A DNA stretch of 64,000 nt, from NCBI RefSeq assembly GCF_001593385.1, contig NZ_LUVZ01000046.1, positions 124,001 to 188,000 on the forward strand. The letters are read 5' to 3'. Origin of the DNA: Chryseobacterium cucumeris (GTDB taxonomy: Bacteria > Bacteroidota > Bacteroidia > Flavobacteriales > Weeksellaceae). This document shows positions 8,222-15,345 of the stretch, one piece after another. The notes below the pieces were generated by a model, which saw only the letters and a program-made list of their open reading frames with translations, made no database searches and was not told the DNA's origin. A program made the translations under genes and the position numbers. The number at the start of each line of letters is the position of its first letter. The stretch's first letter is position 1.

Positions 8222-8289
8222 ATATCTAACTTCTAAATTACAGTGATAGCAAAAATCTAACTCTCAATTTTCAGCTTCTAACTTCTAAT
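8222..8289. repeat. TAACTTCTAA-type intergenic repeat copy
   Basis: CTAACTTCTAA occurs at both ends of this stretch with CTAACTCTCAATTTTCAGC between; the same words recur at 32350-32392. It probably belongs to a dispersed intergenic repeat family. It lies just upstream of the Nfu promoter. Confidence 0.4.
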
Positions 8290-8292
8290 GCG

Positions 8293-8300
8293 TATTTTTG
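8293..8300 (+). promoter_or_regulatory. -7 box of the Nfu gene
   Basis: TATTTTTG is an exact TAnnTTTG box 21 bases before the ATG at 8322. Its final TTG is the upstream in-frame TTG, which argues against using that codon as start. Confidence 0.6.
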
Positions 8301-8321
8301 TATCTCAAATTTAACGAAAAA

Positions 8322-9200
8322 ATGCGTACCGTACTTATAGAACCAACTGAAAACCCAAAAGTGATGAAATTTGTAGCAGATTACAATCTCATCCCGGGGT
8401 CTTTAGAACTGGACAGAAATTCAGATATTTCGGAAATTCCTCTGGCACAGGAACTTTTCAATTATCCTTTTGTGGAAAGAGTTTTCATTACCGCTAATTT
8501 TGTAGCAGTAGCAAAACAGGATACCATAGAATGGGAACATGTCGCTGAAAGTCTGAAAAATGTAATTGAGGATGAATTACTGGCTAACCCTAGAATTTAT
8601 CTTCAAAAGAAAAAAGAAATGTATCAGATCTATGCTGAAATGACTCCGAATCCAAATGTAATGAAGTTTGTTTCGAGCAAACTGCTGATGGATGGTTTTG
8701 TGGAAGTAAAATCGAAAGAAGCGGCTGAAGAAGTTCCTTTAGCACAGGCTATTTTTAAAGAGTTTGATTTTGCAACAGAAGTTTTCATTTCGGACAATTT
8801 TGTAGCGGTTACAAGAGATAATTCAGTTGAATGGCACCAGGTAATGATGACTGTTCGTGCACTTATCGCTGAATATCTTCAGAACGGAGGTGAAATTTCA
8901 AAAATAGAACCTCAGAAACATGAAAACCCTGTTGAGAAAATTATCAACAGAGATTATACTGAAGATGAGCAGAAAATTTCTGACATTTTAAATGAATATG
9001 TAGCTCCTGCTGTAGAAAATGATGGGGGAAAAATTTCTCTGATGGAATACGATCAGGAAAATAAAACGGCAAAAATGCTACTACAGGGTGCATGCTCCGG
9101 CTGCCCAAGCTCTACAGCTACTTTGAAAAACGGAATTGAAAATATCTTAAAACAATTTGTTCCGGACTTAGTAGAAAGAGTGGAAGCCGTAAACGGATAA
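8322..9200 (+). CDS. Nfu-type iron-sulfur carrier with duplicated N-terminal domain
   Basis: 292 residues from the ATG at 8322. Two successive Nfu N-terminal domains are visible: ENPKVMKFV with EIPLAQELF and VERVFITANFVAV (about 5-90), then PNPNVMKFV with EVPLAQAIF and TEVFISDNFVAV (about 105-190). A NifU C-terminal domain follows (about 215-292) with the cluster-ligating CSGC in GACSGCPSSTATLKNGI. It likely holds and hands over a 4Fe-4S cluster to apoproteins. Human and bacterial Nfu usually carry a single N-domain, so the tandem copy is notable although probably common in this group. The FMN reductase gene follows after 10 bases and hemH after that, so an operon is likely. Confidence 0.9.
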   Translation: MRTVLIEPTENPKVMKFVADYNLIPGSLELDRNSDISEIPLAQELFNYPFVERVFITANFVAVAKQDTIEWEHVAESLKNVIEDELLANPRIYLQKKKEMYQIYAEMTPNPNVMKFVSSKLLMDGFVEVKSKEAAEEVPLAQAIFKEFDFATEVFISDNFVAVTRDNSVEWHQVMMTVRALIAEYLQNGGEISKIEPQKHENPVEKIINRDYTEDEQKISDILNEYVAPAVENDGGKISLMEYDQENKTAKMLLQGACSGCPSSTATLKNGIENILKQFVPDLVERVEAVNG

Positions 9201-9210
9201 AACTGCCAAA

Positions 9211-9738
9211 ATGCCTCCCGGAAAAAAAATTGTGGTGATTATTGGAAGTGCTTCGGCAAATTCCAGCAATCAGAAGCTGATGGAACAGGTGCTTGAAAAG
9301 ACAGACAATACGGACTTTCAGATGTATGCTGATCTATCTTTTCTTCCCCATTTTGATACAGAATTAACGGATAATCATACTCCTGAAGAAGTTCTGAAAA
9401 TCAAAGAAGATATTAAAAACGCTTCAGGTGTTATATTTTCCACACCAGAATATATTTTCAGTATCCCGGGCAGATTGAAAAATCTTTTGGAGTGGTGTGT
9501 TTCTACAACTGTATTTTCAGAAAAACCAGTTGCTGTGATTACCGCTTCTGCCAGTGGAGAAAGAGGTCACGAAGAGTTATTATTAATTTTAAAAACTCTT
9601 GGCGCTGTAACAGATGATAAACATCAGGCATTAATAAAAGGGATAAAAGGTAAATTTGACGGCAATGGCTTACTGGAAAGTAATACCTTTGTCAAAGTAT
9701 CAAAATTAGTAACAGATTTTATAAGTTCTGTTTCATAA
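9211..9738 (+). CDS. NADPH-dependent FMN reductase family protein
   Basis: 175-residue flavodoxin-like fold. The FMN-phosphate loop is IIGSASANSSNQKLMEQVL at the N-terminus, TPEYIFSIPGRLKNLLEW is the classic family motif near residue 80, and ASASGERGHEELL follows. Such proteins reduce flavins or quinones with NAD(P)H. It begins 10 bases after the Nfu gene and ends 15 bases before hemH, so the three genes are probably co-transcribed; a link to iron or flavin handling is inference. Confidence 0.88.
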   Translation: MPPGKKIVVIIGSASANSSNQKLMEQVLEKTDNTDFQMYADLSFLPHFDTELTDNHTPEEVLKIKEDIKNASGVIFSTPEYIFSIPGRLKNLLEWCVSTTVFSEKPVAVITASASGERGHEELLLILKTLGAVTDDKHQALIKGIKGKFDGNGLLESNTFVKVSKLVTDFISSVS

Positions 9739-9753
9739 TTAAAATTTAGAATA

Positions 9754-10782
9754 TTGAATAAGAAAGGAATTTTACTAGTCAACCTCGGATCACCGAGATC
9801 AACTTCTGTAAACGACGTAAAGGAATATCTTGATGAATTTCTGATGGATGAAAGGGTGATTGATTACCGTTGGATCTTTCGTGCACTTCTTGTACAGGGA
9901 ATCATTCTGAAAACAAGACCTGCAAAATCTGCTGAAGCCTATAAAACAGTTTGGACAGATGAAGGTTCTCCGCTGATTGTTATTACTAAACAAATTCAGA
10001 AAAAACTTCAGAAAGTGGTAGATGTTCCTGTGGAAATCGGAATGAGATATGCGCAACCAAGCATTGAAGCTGGTATCCAGAAACTGGTTGATCAGGGAGT
10101 CACTGAAATTGTTCTTTTTCCATTATATCCTCAATATGCAATGAGTACCACGGAAACCGTGATTGAAAAGGCGGAAGAAGTGAGAAAAAAGAATTTTCCA
10201 ACTATAAAGATCAATTATATTCAGCCTTTCTACAACAGGGATATTTATATCAACTGTCTTGCAGAAAGTATTAAAGAAAAGCTTCCTGAAAATTTTGATG
10301 CCTTGCAGTTTTCTTATCACGGAGTTCCGGAAAGACATATTTATAAGACAGATCCCACCAAGACCTGTAACCTTAACGACTGTTGTTCCAGAGAAGATAA
10401 TCCAAGTCATCAGTTCTGCTATCGTCATCAATGTTATAAAACGACACAGCTTGTCATTGATAAATTGAATTTACCTAAAGAAAAAACGATTGTTTCATTC
10501 CAGTCAAGATTAGGAAAAGACAAGTGGATTGAACCATATACAGACGAAACCCTGGAAACCATTGGTAAAAAGGGAATAAAAAACCTGGCTGTTGTATGTC
10601 CGGCATTTGTTTCCGACTGCCTTGAGACCCTGGAAGAGATTTCAGTAGAAGGAAAAGAACAGTTTATGCATGGCGGCGGTGAAAACTTCCATTATATTCC
10701 ATGTCTGAATGACGAAGATCGATGGATTGAAGTGGTAAAAATACTTTGTGAAGAAAAACTGAATGATTTTTATTTAGTTTAA
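9754..10782 (+). CDS. hemH: Ferrochelatase
   Basis: Inserts ferrous iron into protoporphyrin to give protohaem (or acts on coproporphyrin in related pathways). 342 residues. The family N-terminus KGILLVNLGSPRS fits a TTG start at 9754, with no ATG nearby. Motifs seen are SYHGVPERH with the metal-ligand His, a Cys-rich insert TKTCNLNDCCSRE, FQSRLGKDKWIEPYT and CPAFVSDCLETLEEI. The cysteines near residues 205-225 resemble Fe-S-bearing or Cys-rich bacterial ferrochelatases, although ligand status is uncertain. Last gene of the Nfu / FMN reductase / hemH run; a strong terminator follows. Confidence 0.95.
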   Translation: MNKKGILLVNLGSPRSTSVNDVKEYLDEFLMDERVIDYRWIFRALLVQGIILKTRPAKSAEAYKTVWTDEGSPLIVITKQIQKKLQKVVDVPVEIGMRYAQPSIEAGIQKLVDQGVTEIVLFPLYPQYAMSTTETVIEKAEEVRKKNFPTIKINYIQPFYNRDIYINCLAESIKEKLPENFDALQFSYHGVPERHIYKTDPTKTCNLNDCCSREDNPSHQFCYRHQCYKTTQLVIDKLNLPKEKTIVSFQSRLGKDKWIEPYTDETLETIGKKGIKNLAVVCPAFVSDCLETLEEISVEGKEQFMHGGGENFHYIPCLNDEDRWIEVVKILCEEKLNDFYLV

Positions 10783-10803
10783 TTCTTTTAGTTAAAAATA
10801 TAC

Positions 10804-10836
10804 AAAAGGCCGCAAGTTAATTCTTGCGGCCTTTTT
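10804..10836. terminator. Bidirectional terminator between hemH and the M4 protease
   Basis: AAAAGGCCGCAAG and CTTGCGGCCTTTT form a 13-bp perfect stem with T and A runs on both outer sides. Confidence 0.92.
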
Positions 10837-10861
10837 GTTGAATATATTAAAAAGTTTGGTG

Positions 10862-12814
10862 CTATTTTTTAATAAGGTTTCCTGCTTTCTCTCCGTTTAC
10901 TAATACAATATATACTCCCGGAAGAATATTGGAAGGCAATTGGATGTTAAGCTTATTGGCTCCATCAGTCATTTCTACTTTCTCAGAAATTTCTTTCTTA
11001 CCTGTAAGGCTTACCAGTTCTACAATTCCTTTTCCAGCTTTCCCTTCAAAATTGATGGTAAATCTGTCTGTTGCAGGATTTGGACTTATGGTGTACAGAG
11101 CTGTATCTGCGGCTGCCACTTTTCCTGCCGGAGAAGTTCCACCACCTACGCCTACAGCATTCCATGCATTGGTAACCTGGGTTACTTCATTACTGCCTGC
11201 TCCATACAGATCTGCTGCTGCCTGAAGAGAATAGGTTCTTGCATTTGCATAGGTAGAAGAAGAAGTAAGATAAGTCGTTAATGTTCTGTAAGCAATTGCT
11301 CCGGCTTTATCCAGACCAATTCCTGAAACATTATAGGCAAAACCTTTGTCATTTGTACCAGAACCTCCTGTAACCAGCAGATAATACCAGAAGTTAAGGA
11401 CACCTGAATTGGTATGAACTCCACAATAATCATTAGACTGGCTTGGTGTAACACAACCGGAAGTTGTAGTAGTTTTCCAGTAGGTTCCCATATAGGTATC
11501 CGGCTGGCTATAAGCATTTGGATTCGCCATATTTCTGATCACGTAGTTGAAATCCTCCCCCAGTGTCCAGCTTGCCTGTGTAGGTCTTGCCCAACGCTCA
11601 ATGGTATTTCCGAAGATATCTGAGAAACCTTCATTCAATGCTCCGGATTCTCTCTGATAAGCAAGATTAGCTGTTTTAGAAGTCAATCCGTGTGTAATCT
11701 CATGACCACATACATCTATTGCTGTCAAAGGTTTTCCACCATTTGTTGTTGAACTTCCATCACCATAAGTCATTCTGGAACCATCCCAAAATGCATTGAA
11801 ATAGTTTGTAGAATAGTGAACATAAGATTTAATAGCAAAATTATTATTATCAATACTCTTACGTCCATATTTTGTATAGAAATAATCCACTGTCATTTCT
11901 GCTCCCCAATGCGCATCGGTAGCATATTGGTCTTTATTGGTGTTCACATTATTCCAGTTATTATCTGTATCTGTGAAGTCTACTGCAGAAGCATAGCTGG
12001 TTCCTTTTTTCAGGTTGTACGTTTCTACTGAAGTTCCTGCATTTCTTCCGGTTTCTCTTAAGCGATAGCTTCCGTTATAAGAATCTGTGGTGATGCTACG
12101 TGTTCCGCTATATCCGGTAACTGCTGTTCCCGGGGTATTTACTTCATGAATGATTGCATCTACTCCTAATACTTTTCCATTTTTAGCATCTACAAAAACA
12201 TATTGTCTGCTTAATGGCTTCTCCGCATAGATATCAAATTTATATGCCAGCCTTAAATCATTCAGCTTATCATCATCAGGATCTGAATAATATACTAATT
12301 CACCTTTAGGAGCATAGCTTGCATTGGGATCGCCTGTTTCTTTTTTAAGAAAATCTTCCTCTTCTTTATTTTTCCATTTATAGGCGTCAGCACCTACGAA
12401 GGATAAAGCACTCTGCAATGCTGCATTTTCAGCAAGACCGGCACTTTTGTCAAGCCCTTTCGGAACTTTAACAACCCATTTTCCGGACTGTCCTACAATT
12501 TTACCGTCTTTTGTCTGAACAGCCATCATTCCGTATTCTACAGGAATATCATTAACGGTCTGTTGAAATCTTTGAGTTTCAAAACCCAATGCATCTTTTT
12601 CCAGCCCCAGTTTGCGAGCTTGTCCCGGAGAAAGTCTCTGAGAAGTTTCGTCAAATAAAACAGGAGTTCCCTGATACGCAGGTGCATTTTTTTCAAATCT
12701 CATAAATTCAGCATGTAGTCCGCTTTTACCCGGAACTAATTTCGATGGAGTGTTTTGTCCAAACACAAAAGAGCAGGCAGCAACGCTTGCCACTAAGATA
12801 AATTTAGTTTTCAT
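10862..12814 (-). CDS. M4 (thermolysin-like) metalloprotease with T9SS sorting domain
   Basis: 650 residues from the ATG at 12814, where a clean signal peptide begins (MKTKFILVASVAACSFVFGQ); 21 extra codons upstream are not needed. Order: an FTP/PepSY propeptide (about 30-240), the M4 catalytic domain with zinc motif GHEITHGLT and downstream Glu in RESGALNEGFSDIFG, and a C-terminal type A sorting domain (about 575-650) beginning YTISPNPATDRFTINF and ending VYIVLVNGEKAGNLIKK. It should cross the outer membrane by the type IX system and be released or surface bound. The T9SS plug-like gene lies next to it but has its own terminator. Confidence 0.95.
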   Translation of the reverse strand: MKTKFILVASVAACSFVFGQNTPSKLVPGKSGLHAEFMRFEKNAPAYQGTPVLFDETSQRLSPGQARKLGLEKDALGFETQRFQQTVNDIPVEYGMMAVQTKDGKIVGQSGKWVVKVPKGLDKSAGLAENAALQSALSFVGADAYKWKNKEEEDFLKKETGDPNASYAPKGELVYYSDPDDDKLNDLRLAYKFDIYAEKPLSRQYVFVDAKNGKVLGVDAIIHEVNTPGTAVTGYSGTRSITTDSYNGSYRLRETGRNAGTSVETYNLKKGTSYASAVDFTDTDNNWNNVNTNKDQYATDAHWGAEMTVDYFYTKYGRKSIDNNNFAIKSYVHYSTNYFNAFWDGSRMTYGDGSSTTNGGKPLTAIDVCGHEITHGLTSKTANLAYQRESGALNEGFSDIFGNTIERWARPTQASWTLGEDFNYVIRNMANPNAYSQPDTYMGTYWKTTTTSGCVTPSQSNDYCGVHTNSGVLNFWYYLLVTGGSGTNDKGFAYNVSGIGLDKAGAIAYRTLTTYLTSSSTYANARTYSLQAAADLYGAGSNEVTQVTNAWNAVGVGGGTSPAGKVAAADTALYTISPNPATDRFTINFEGKAGKGIVELVSLTGKKEISEKVEMTDGANKLNIQLPSNILPGVYIVLVNGEKAGNLIKK

Positions 12815-12838
12815 ATTAATATTGGTTGATTGTGGTAA

Positions 12839-12868
12839 CGAATTTATAAACTTTTCACAATAAAACAA
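12839..12868 (-). promoter_or_regulatory. Promoter of the M4 protease gene
   Basis: On the minus strand TTG (12866-12868) is followed after exactly 19 bases by TAAATTCG (12839-12846), one mismatch from TAnnTTTG. It lies 24 bases upstream of the chosen ATG, which supports that start. The remaining AT-rich gap to 13105 shows no gene. Confidence 0.6.
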
Positions 12869-13105
12869 CAAAAACAATGAGTAAAATTCAATTGATATTA
12901 TAAATCAATAAATAAAACACAATAATGATTTTAAAAAAAAGAAAATTATTTAAATATAATTTTTCCACAATGTTAATTTCATGTTAAAAAAATTAATTAA
13001 AATCAAAATTTTGTGAATTAATATTTTTCACTATGCAGTGCATTATATTATAAGAAAATTAGTCATAATATGAGATTTGAGAGAGTAATTCTTTCAATAA
13101 GGACA

Positions 13106-13143
13106 AAAAAATAGGACTATCTTAAGAGACAGCCCTATTTTTT
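13106..13143 (-). terminator. Terminator of the T9SS plug-like gene
   Basis: AAAAAATAGG pairs with CCTATTTTTT, with an inner TCTTAAGA palindrome; T-run on the minus strand. Confidence 0.7.
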
Positions 13144-13167
13144 ATGTATATTTTAAATTATAATTAC

Positions 13168-14385
13168 TTAACGTTTATTCGCAATGGGTGTTCTGAATTC
13201 TCCATATCCCATTAACCCATCATAATTTCTTCCAAATGGTGCATAATAAAGAAACGCCTGATAAAGATTTTCTGTCTGCCAGAAGTTACCGTTTACTTCT
13301 CCAAAATTCAAACCGTTTCCATCTTTTGTTACCAAAACATAGTTATAAAAACCTTGTTTAAGGAATATTTTTGCCACATATTGTTTGGTAGAAGCATTAT
13401 ACTGCATTTGATTTTCCTTACTGGGTTTAAAATTATTAAATCCTCCCAACACATAAATTTCTTTATCCACAGGATCGGAATCCAAGTAGAAATGTACCCA
13501 TGAATAATCCGCTTCTCTTTCTGCATCTCTCTCTCTTCCTAAGTCGTTCCTTCTGTAATACCATGCTCCATTGACATCGGGTTGGTACTGATAGTTTAAA
13601 GGAAATGCCCATACCGGATGTAGATACGTCTGGTTGACATCATCTTTTATTTCGGTAGCACGCACCATATCCGCGGCCATATTCATATTTTTATTATCGA
13701 AATAATAAAACTCATTATCCCCAGGAAAAACAAGATTCATCTGCTGGAACAAAACCTGATTTCCTAAAACACTGCTCGGTTTAAGATTGGATATCACCAT
13801 ATTCGGGTTGTTATTTTGCATCACATTCATGGTAATTGAATTAACATTGGAAGAAATATCTCCGCCTTTCGGCGAAACATTCACTTCTACCCTCTGATTA
13901 AGATTTGGATTTTTTGCGTCTGCAAATCTTGAAATATTCAAGCCCACGGATGTTACATCTTCCACCAGATAAAATCGTTTTTTGAACAGAGGCTGATCTG
14001 CCGAATCTTTGTAGACAATCAGTTCATAATTCCCTGAGACTTTCAGCTGGATTTTATCATTCGGGAAAACAAGTTTATAGTGGGTATAAGCCTGTAACGT
14101 ATTGAAAGAATACTGAAACTGATCCAGCAGTGCATTCATACTTCCGGTAGCAAATTCTGTAAAAAACAGATTATCTTCATTCCAGTTTCTGTCATAATGT
14201 TTGAATGTGTATCTATAGATCTGACTGCCATTCGTAAGATCATCAAAGCCCAGAACCAGTTGTTCGCCTATCTTAATGACCGGAGTTTCATCATTGGTCT
14301 GAGGATTGAACAGCTGAACACTTTGGATATTTTGTCCAAAAACCAGTCCGCCCAAAGAAAGTAAGAGTATTCGCAAAGTTTTCAT
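13168..14385 (-). CDS. Type IX secretion system plug-like protein (DUF5103)
   Basis: 405 residues with a signal peptide (MKTLRILLLSLGGLVFGQ) and no lipobox. The body matches DUF5103: IQSVQLFNPQTNDETPVI near the N-terminus, the segment YRYTFKHYDRNWNEDNLFFT, and a C-terminal beta-rich part with FYNYVLVTKDG. A protein of this family was found as the periplasmic Plug that closes one side of the SprA translocon of the T9SS (established knowledge, named from memory). It sits next to the T9SS-exported M4 protease, but each has its own terminator. A degenerate -7 box TATCTTCG (minus, 14391-14398) is 5 bases from the ATG. Confidence 0.88.
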   Translation of the reverse strand: MKTLRILLLSLGGLVFGQNIQSVQLFNPQTNDETPVIKIGEQLVLGFDDLTNGSQIYRYTFKHYDRNWNEDNLFFTEFATGSMNALLDQFQYSFNTLQAYTHYKLVFPNDKIQLKVSGNYELIVYKDSADQPLFKKRFYLVEDVTSVGLNISRFADAKNPNLNQRVEVNVSPKGGDISSNVNSITMNVMQNNNPNMVISNLKPSSVLGNQVLFQQMNLVFPGDNEFYYFDNKNMNMAADMVRATEIKDDVNQTYLHPVWAFPLNYQYQPDVNGAWYYRRNDLGRERDAEREADYSWVHFYLDSDPVDKEIYVLGGFNNFKPSKENQMQYNASTKQYVAKIFLKQGFYNYVLVTKDGNGLNFGEVNGNFWQTENLYQAFLYYAPFGRNYDGLMGYGEFRTPIANKR

Positions 14386-14429
14386 TATGACGAAGATAAC
14401 GAAAAATAGCCATTTTCTTAATAATATCG

Positions 14430-14437
14430 TATTTTTG
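14430..14437 (+). promoter_or_regulatory. -7 box of the MBL hydrolase gene
   Basis: TATTTTTG is an exact TAnnTTTG box 18 bases before the ATG at 14456. It lies inside the longer reading frame that starts at 14387, so the shorter start is preferred. Confidence 0.6.
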
Positions 14438-14455
14438 AATAAAAAATATTCAGAT

Positions 14456-15094
14456 ATGCTTCAGATTCAAGGTTTCGTATTCAACTTTGCGAGCGAAAAC
14501 ACTTATATCCTTTATAACGAAAATAAAAATGCCTGGTTAATTGATCCGGGAAATATGAATGCTCAGGAAACTCAGGCTATTGATAACTTCATTACTGAAA
14601 AAGGACTGAAGATTCGGAAAATACTCCTGACCCATGCTCATATTGATCATGTATTGGGACTTCAATGGGCTTTTGATAAATTTAACGTACCTGTGAATAT
14701 GCATCAGGAAGACCAGGAAGTACTGGATATGCTTCAGGCAAGCGGGATGAGATTCGGAATGCAGATCAATCCGGTAAAAGTGAATGTAGAATATATAAAG
14801 GAAGGTGATGAGCTTGATCTGGATGGAGAAAAATTCAAAATATATCATGTTCCGGGACATTCTCCAGGAAGTGTTGTTTATCATAATGAAAATCAGAAAT
14901 TCATGATTTCCGGTGATGTTCTTTTTGAAGGAAGTATCGGAAGAACAGATCTGTATAAAGGAAATTATGATCAGCTGATTGAAGGAATTAAATCAAAACT
15001 TTTCATTCTGGATAATGATACCCAGGTTTTCTCAGGACATGGAAATCCTACATCGATTGGTTTTGAGAAACAGTATAATCCGTTTTTAAAGTAA
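14456..15094 (+). CDS. MBL-fold metallo-hydrolase, glyoxalase II-like
   Basis: 212 residues. Metal motif THAHIDHVLG (HxHxDH) near residue 60, VPGHSPGSVVYH near residue 130, SGDVLFEGSIGRTDL near residue 150 and a terminal FSGHGNPTSIGFEK give the full set of beta-lactamase-fold ligands for two metals. The closest description is a hydroxyacylglutathione-hydrolase-like thioesterase of the YcbL type; the physiological substrate is unknown. The 23 additional N-terminal codons of the longer frame overlap a promoter and carry no family similarity. Divergent from the T9SS plug gene. Confidence 0.9.
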   Translation: MLQIQGFVFNFASENTYILYNENKNAWLIDPGNMNAQETQAIDNFITEKGLKIRKILLTHAHIDHVLGLQWAFDKFNVPVNMHQEDQEVLDMLQASGMRFGMQINPVKVNVEYIKEGDELDLDGEKFKIYHVPGHSPGSVVYHNENQKFMISGDVLFEGSIGRTDLYKGNYDQLIEGIKSKLFILDNDTQVFSGHGNPTSIGFEKQYNPFLK

Positions 15095-15150
15095 AAAGGT
15101 TTGAGGGATTGAATTGTACCAACCCCTGAAATCAAAACTTATTGGAGCTG

Positions 15151-15225
15151 TATTTGATCCCATCGGGATCAACTGTTAGTAGAAAAAATGAGGCACCGGT
15201 AAAATAGAGATCCGCAGGACCGACC
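15151..15225. repeat. Probable dispersed intergenic repeat with a perfect palindrome
   Basis: TGATCCCATCGGGATCA (15155-15171) is a 7-bp stem with a 3-base loop, followed by GATCCGCAGGACC. The style resembles interspersed repeats of Flavobacteria. No gene is seen between 15095 and 15345. Confidence 0.4.
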
Positions 15226-15291
15226 TGTTAATCTATGACGTAAATATTGTTTTCAATATATTTATCCTCTTTATCGGACAGTACTAGTAAT

Positions 15292-15330
15292 AAAAACAAA
15301 ACCGTCAGAAATTCTGACGGTTTTGTTTTT
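15292..15330. terminator. Bidirectional terminator between MBL hydrolase and TonB receptor
   Basis: AAAAACAAAACCGTCAGAA and its exact complement form a 19-bp stem with a 1-base centre; T-runs in both directions. Confidence 0.92.
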
Positions 15331-15345
15331 ATTAAGAAATAGAGT

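Noticed and set aside
14387..14455. N-terminal extension of the MBL hydrolase from an upstream ATG
   Set aside because: The 23 additional codons contain a perfect -7 box and have no family similarity; the start at 14456 fits the usual N-terminus.
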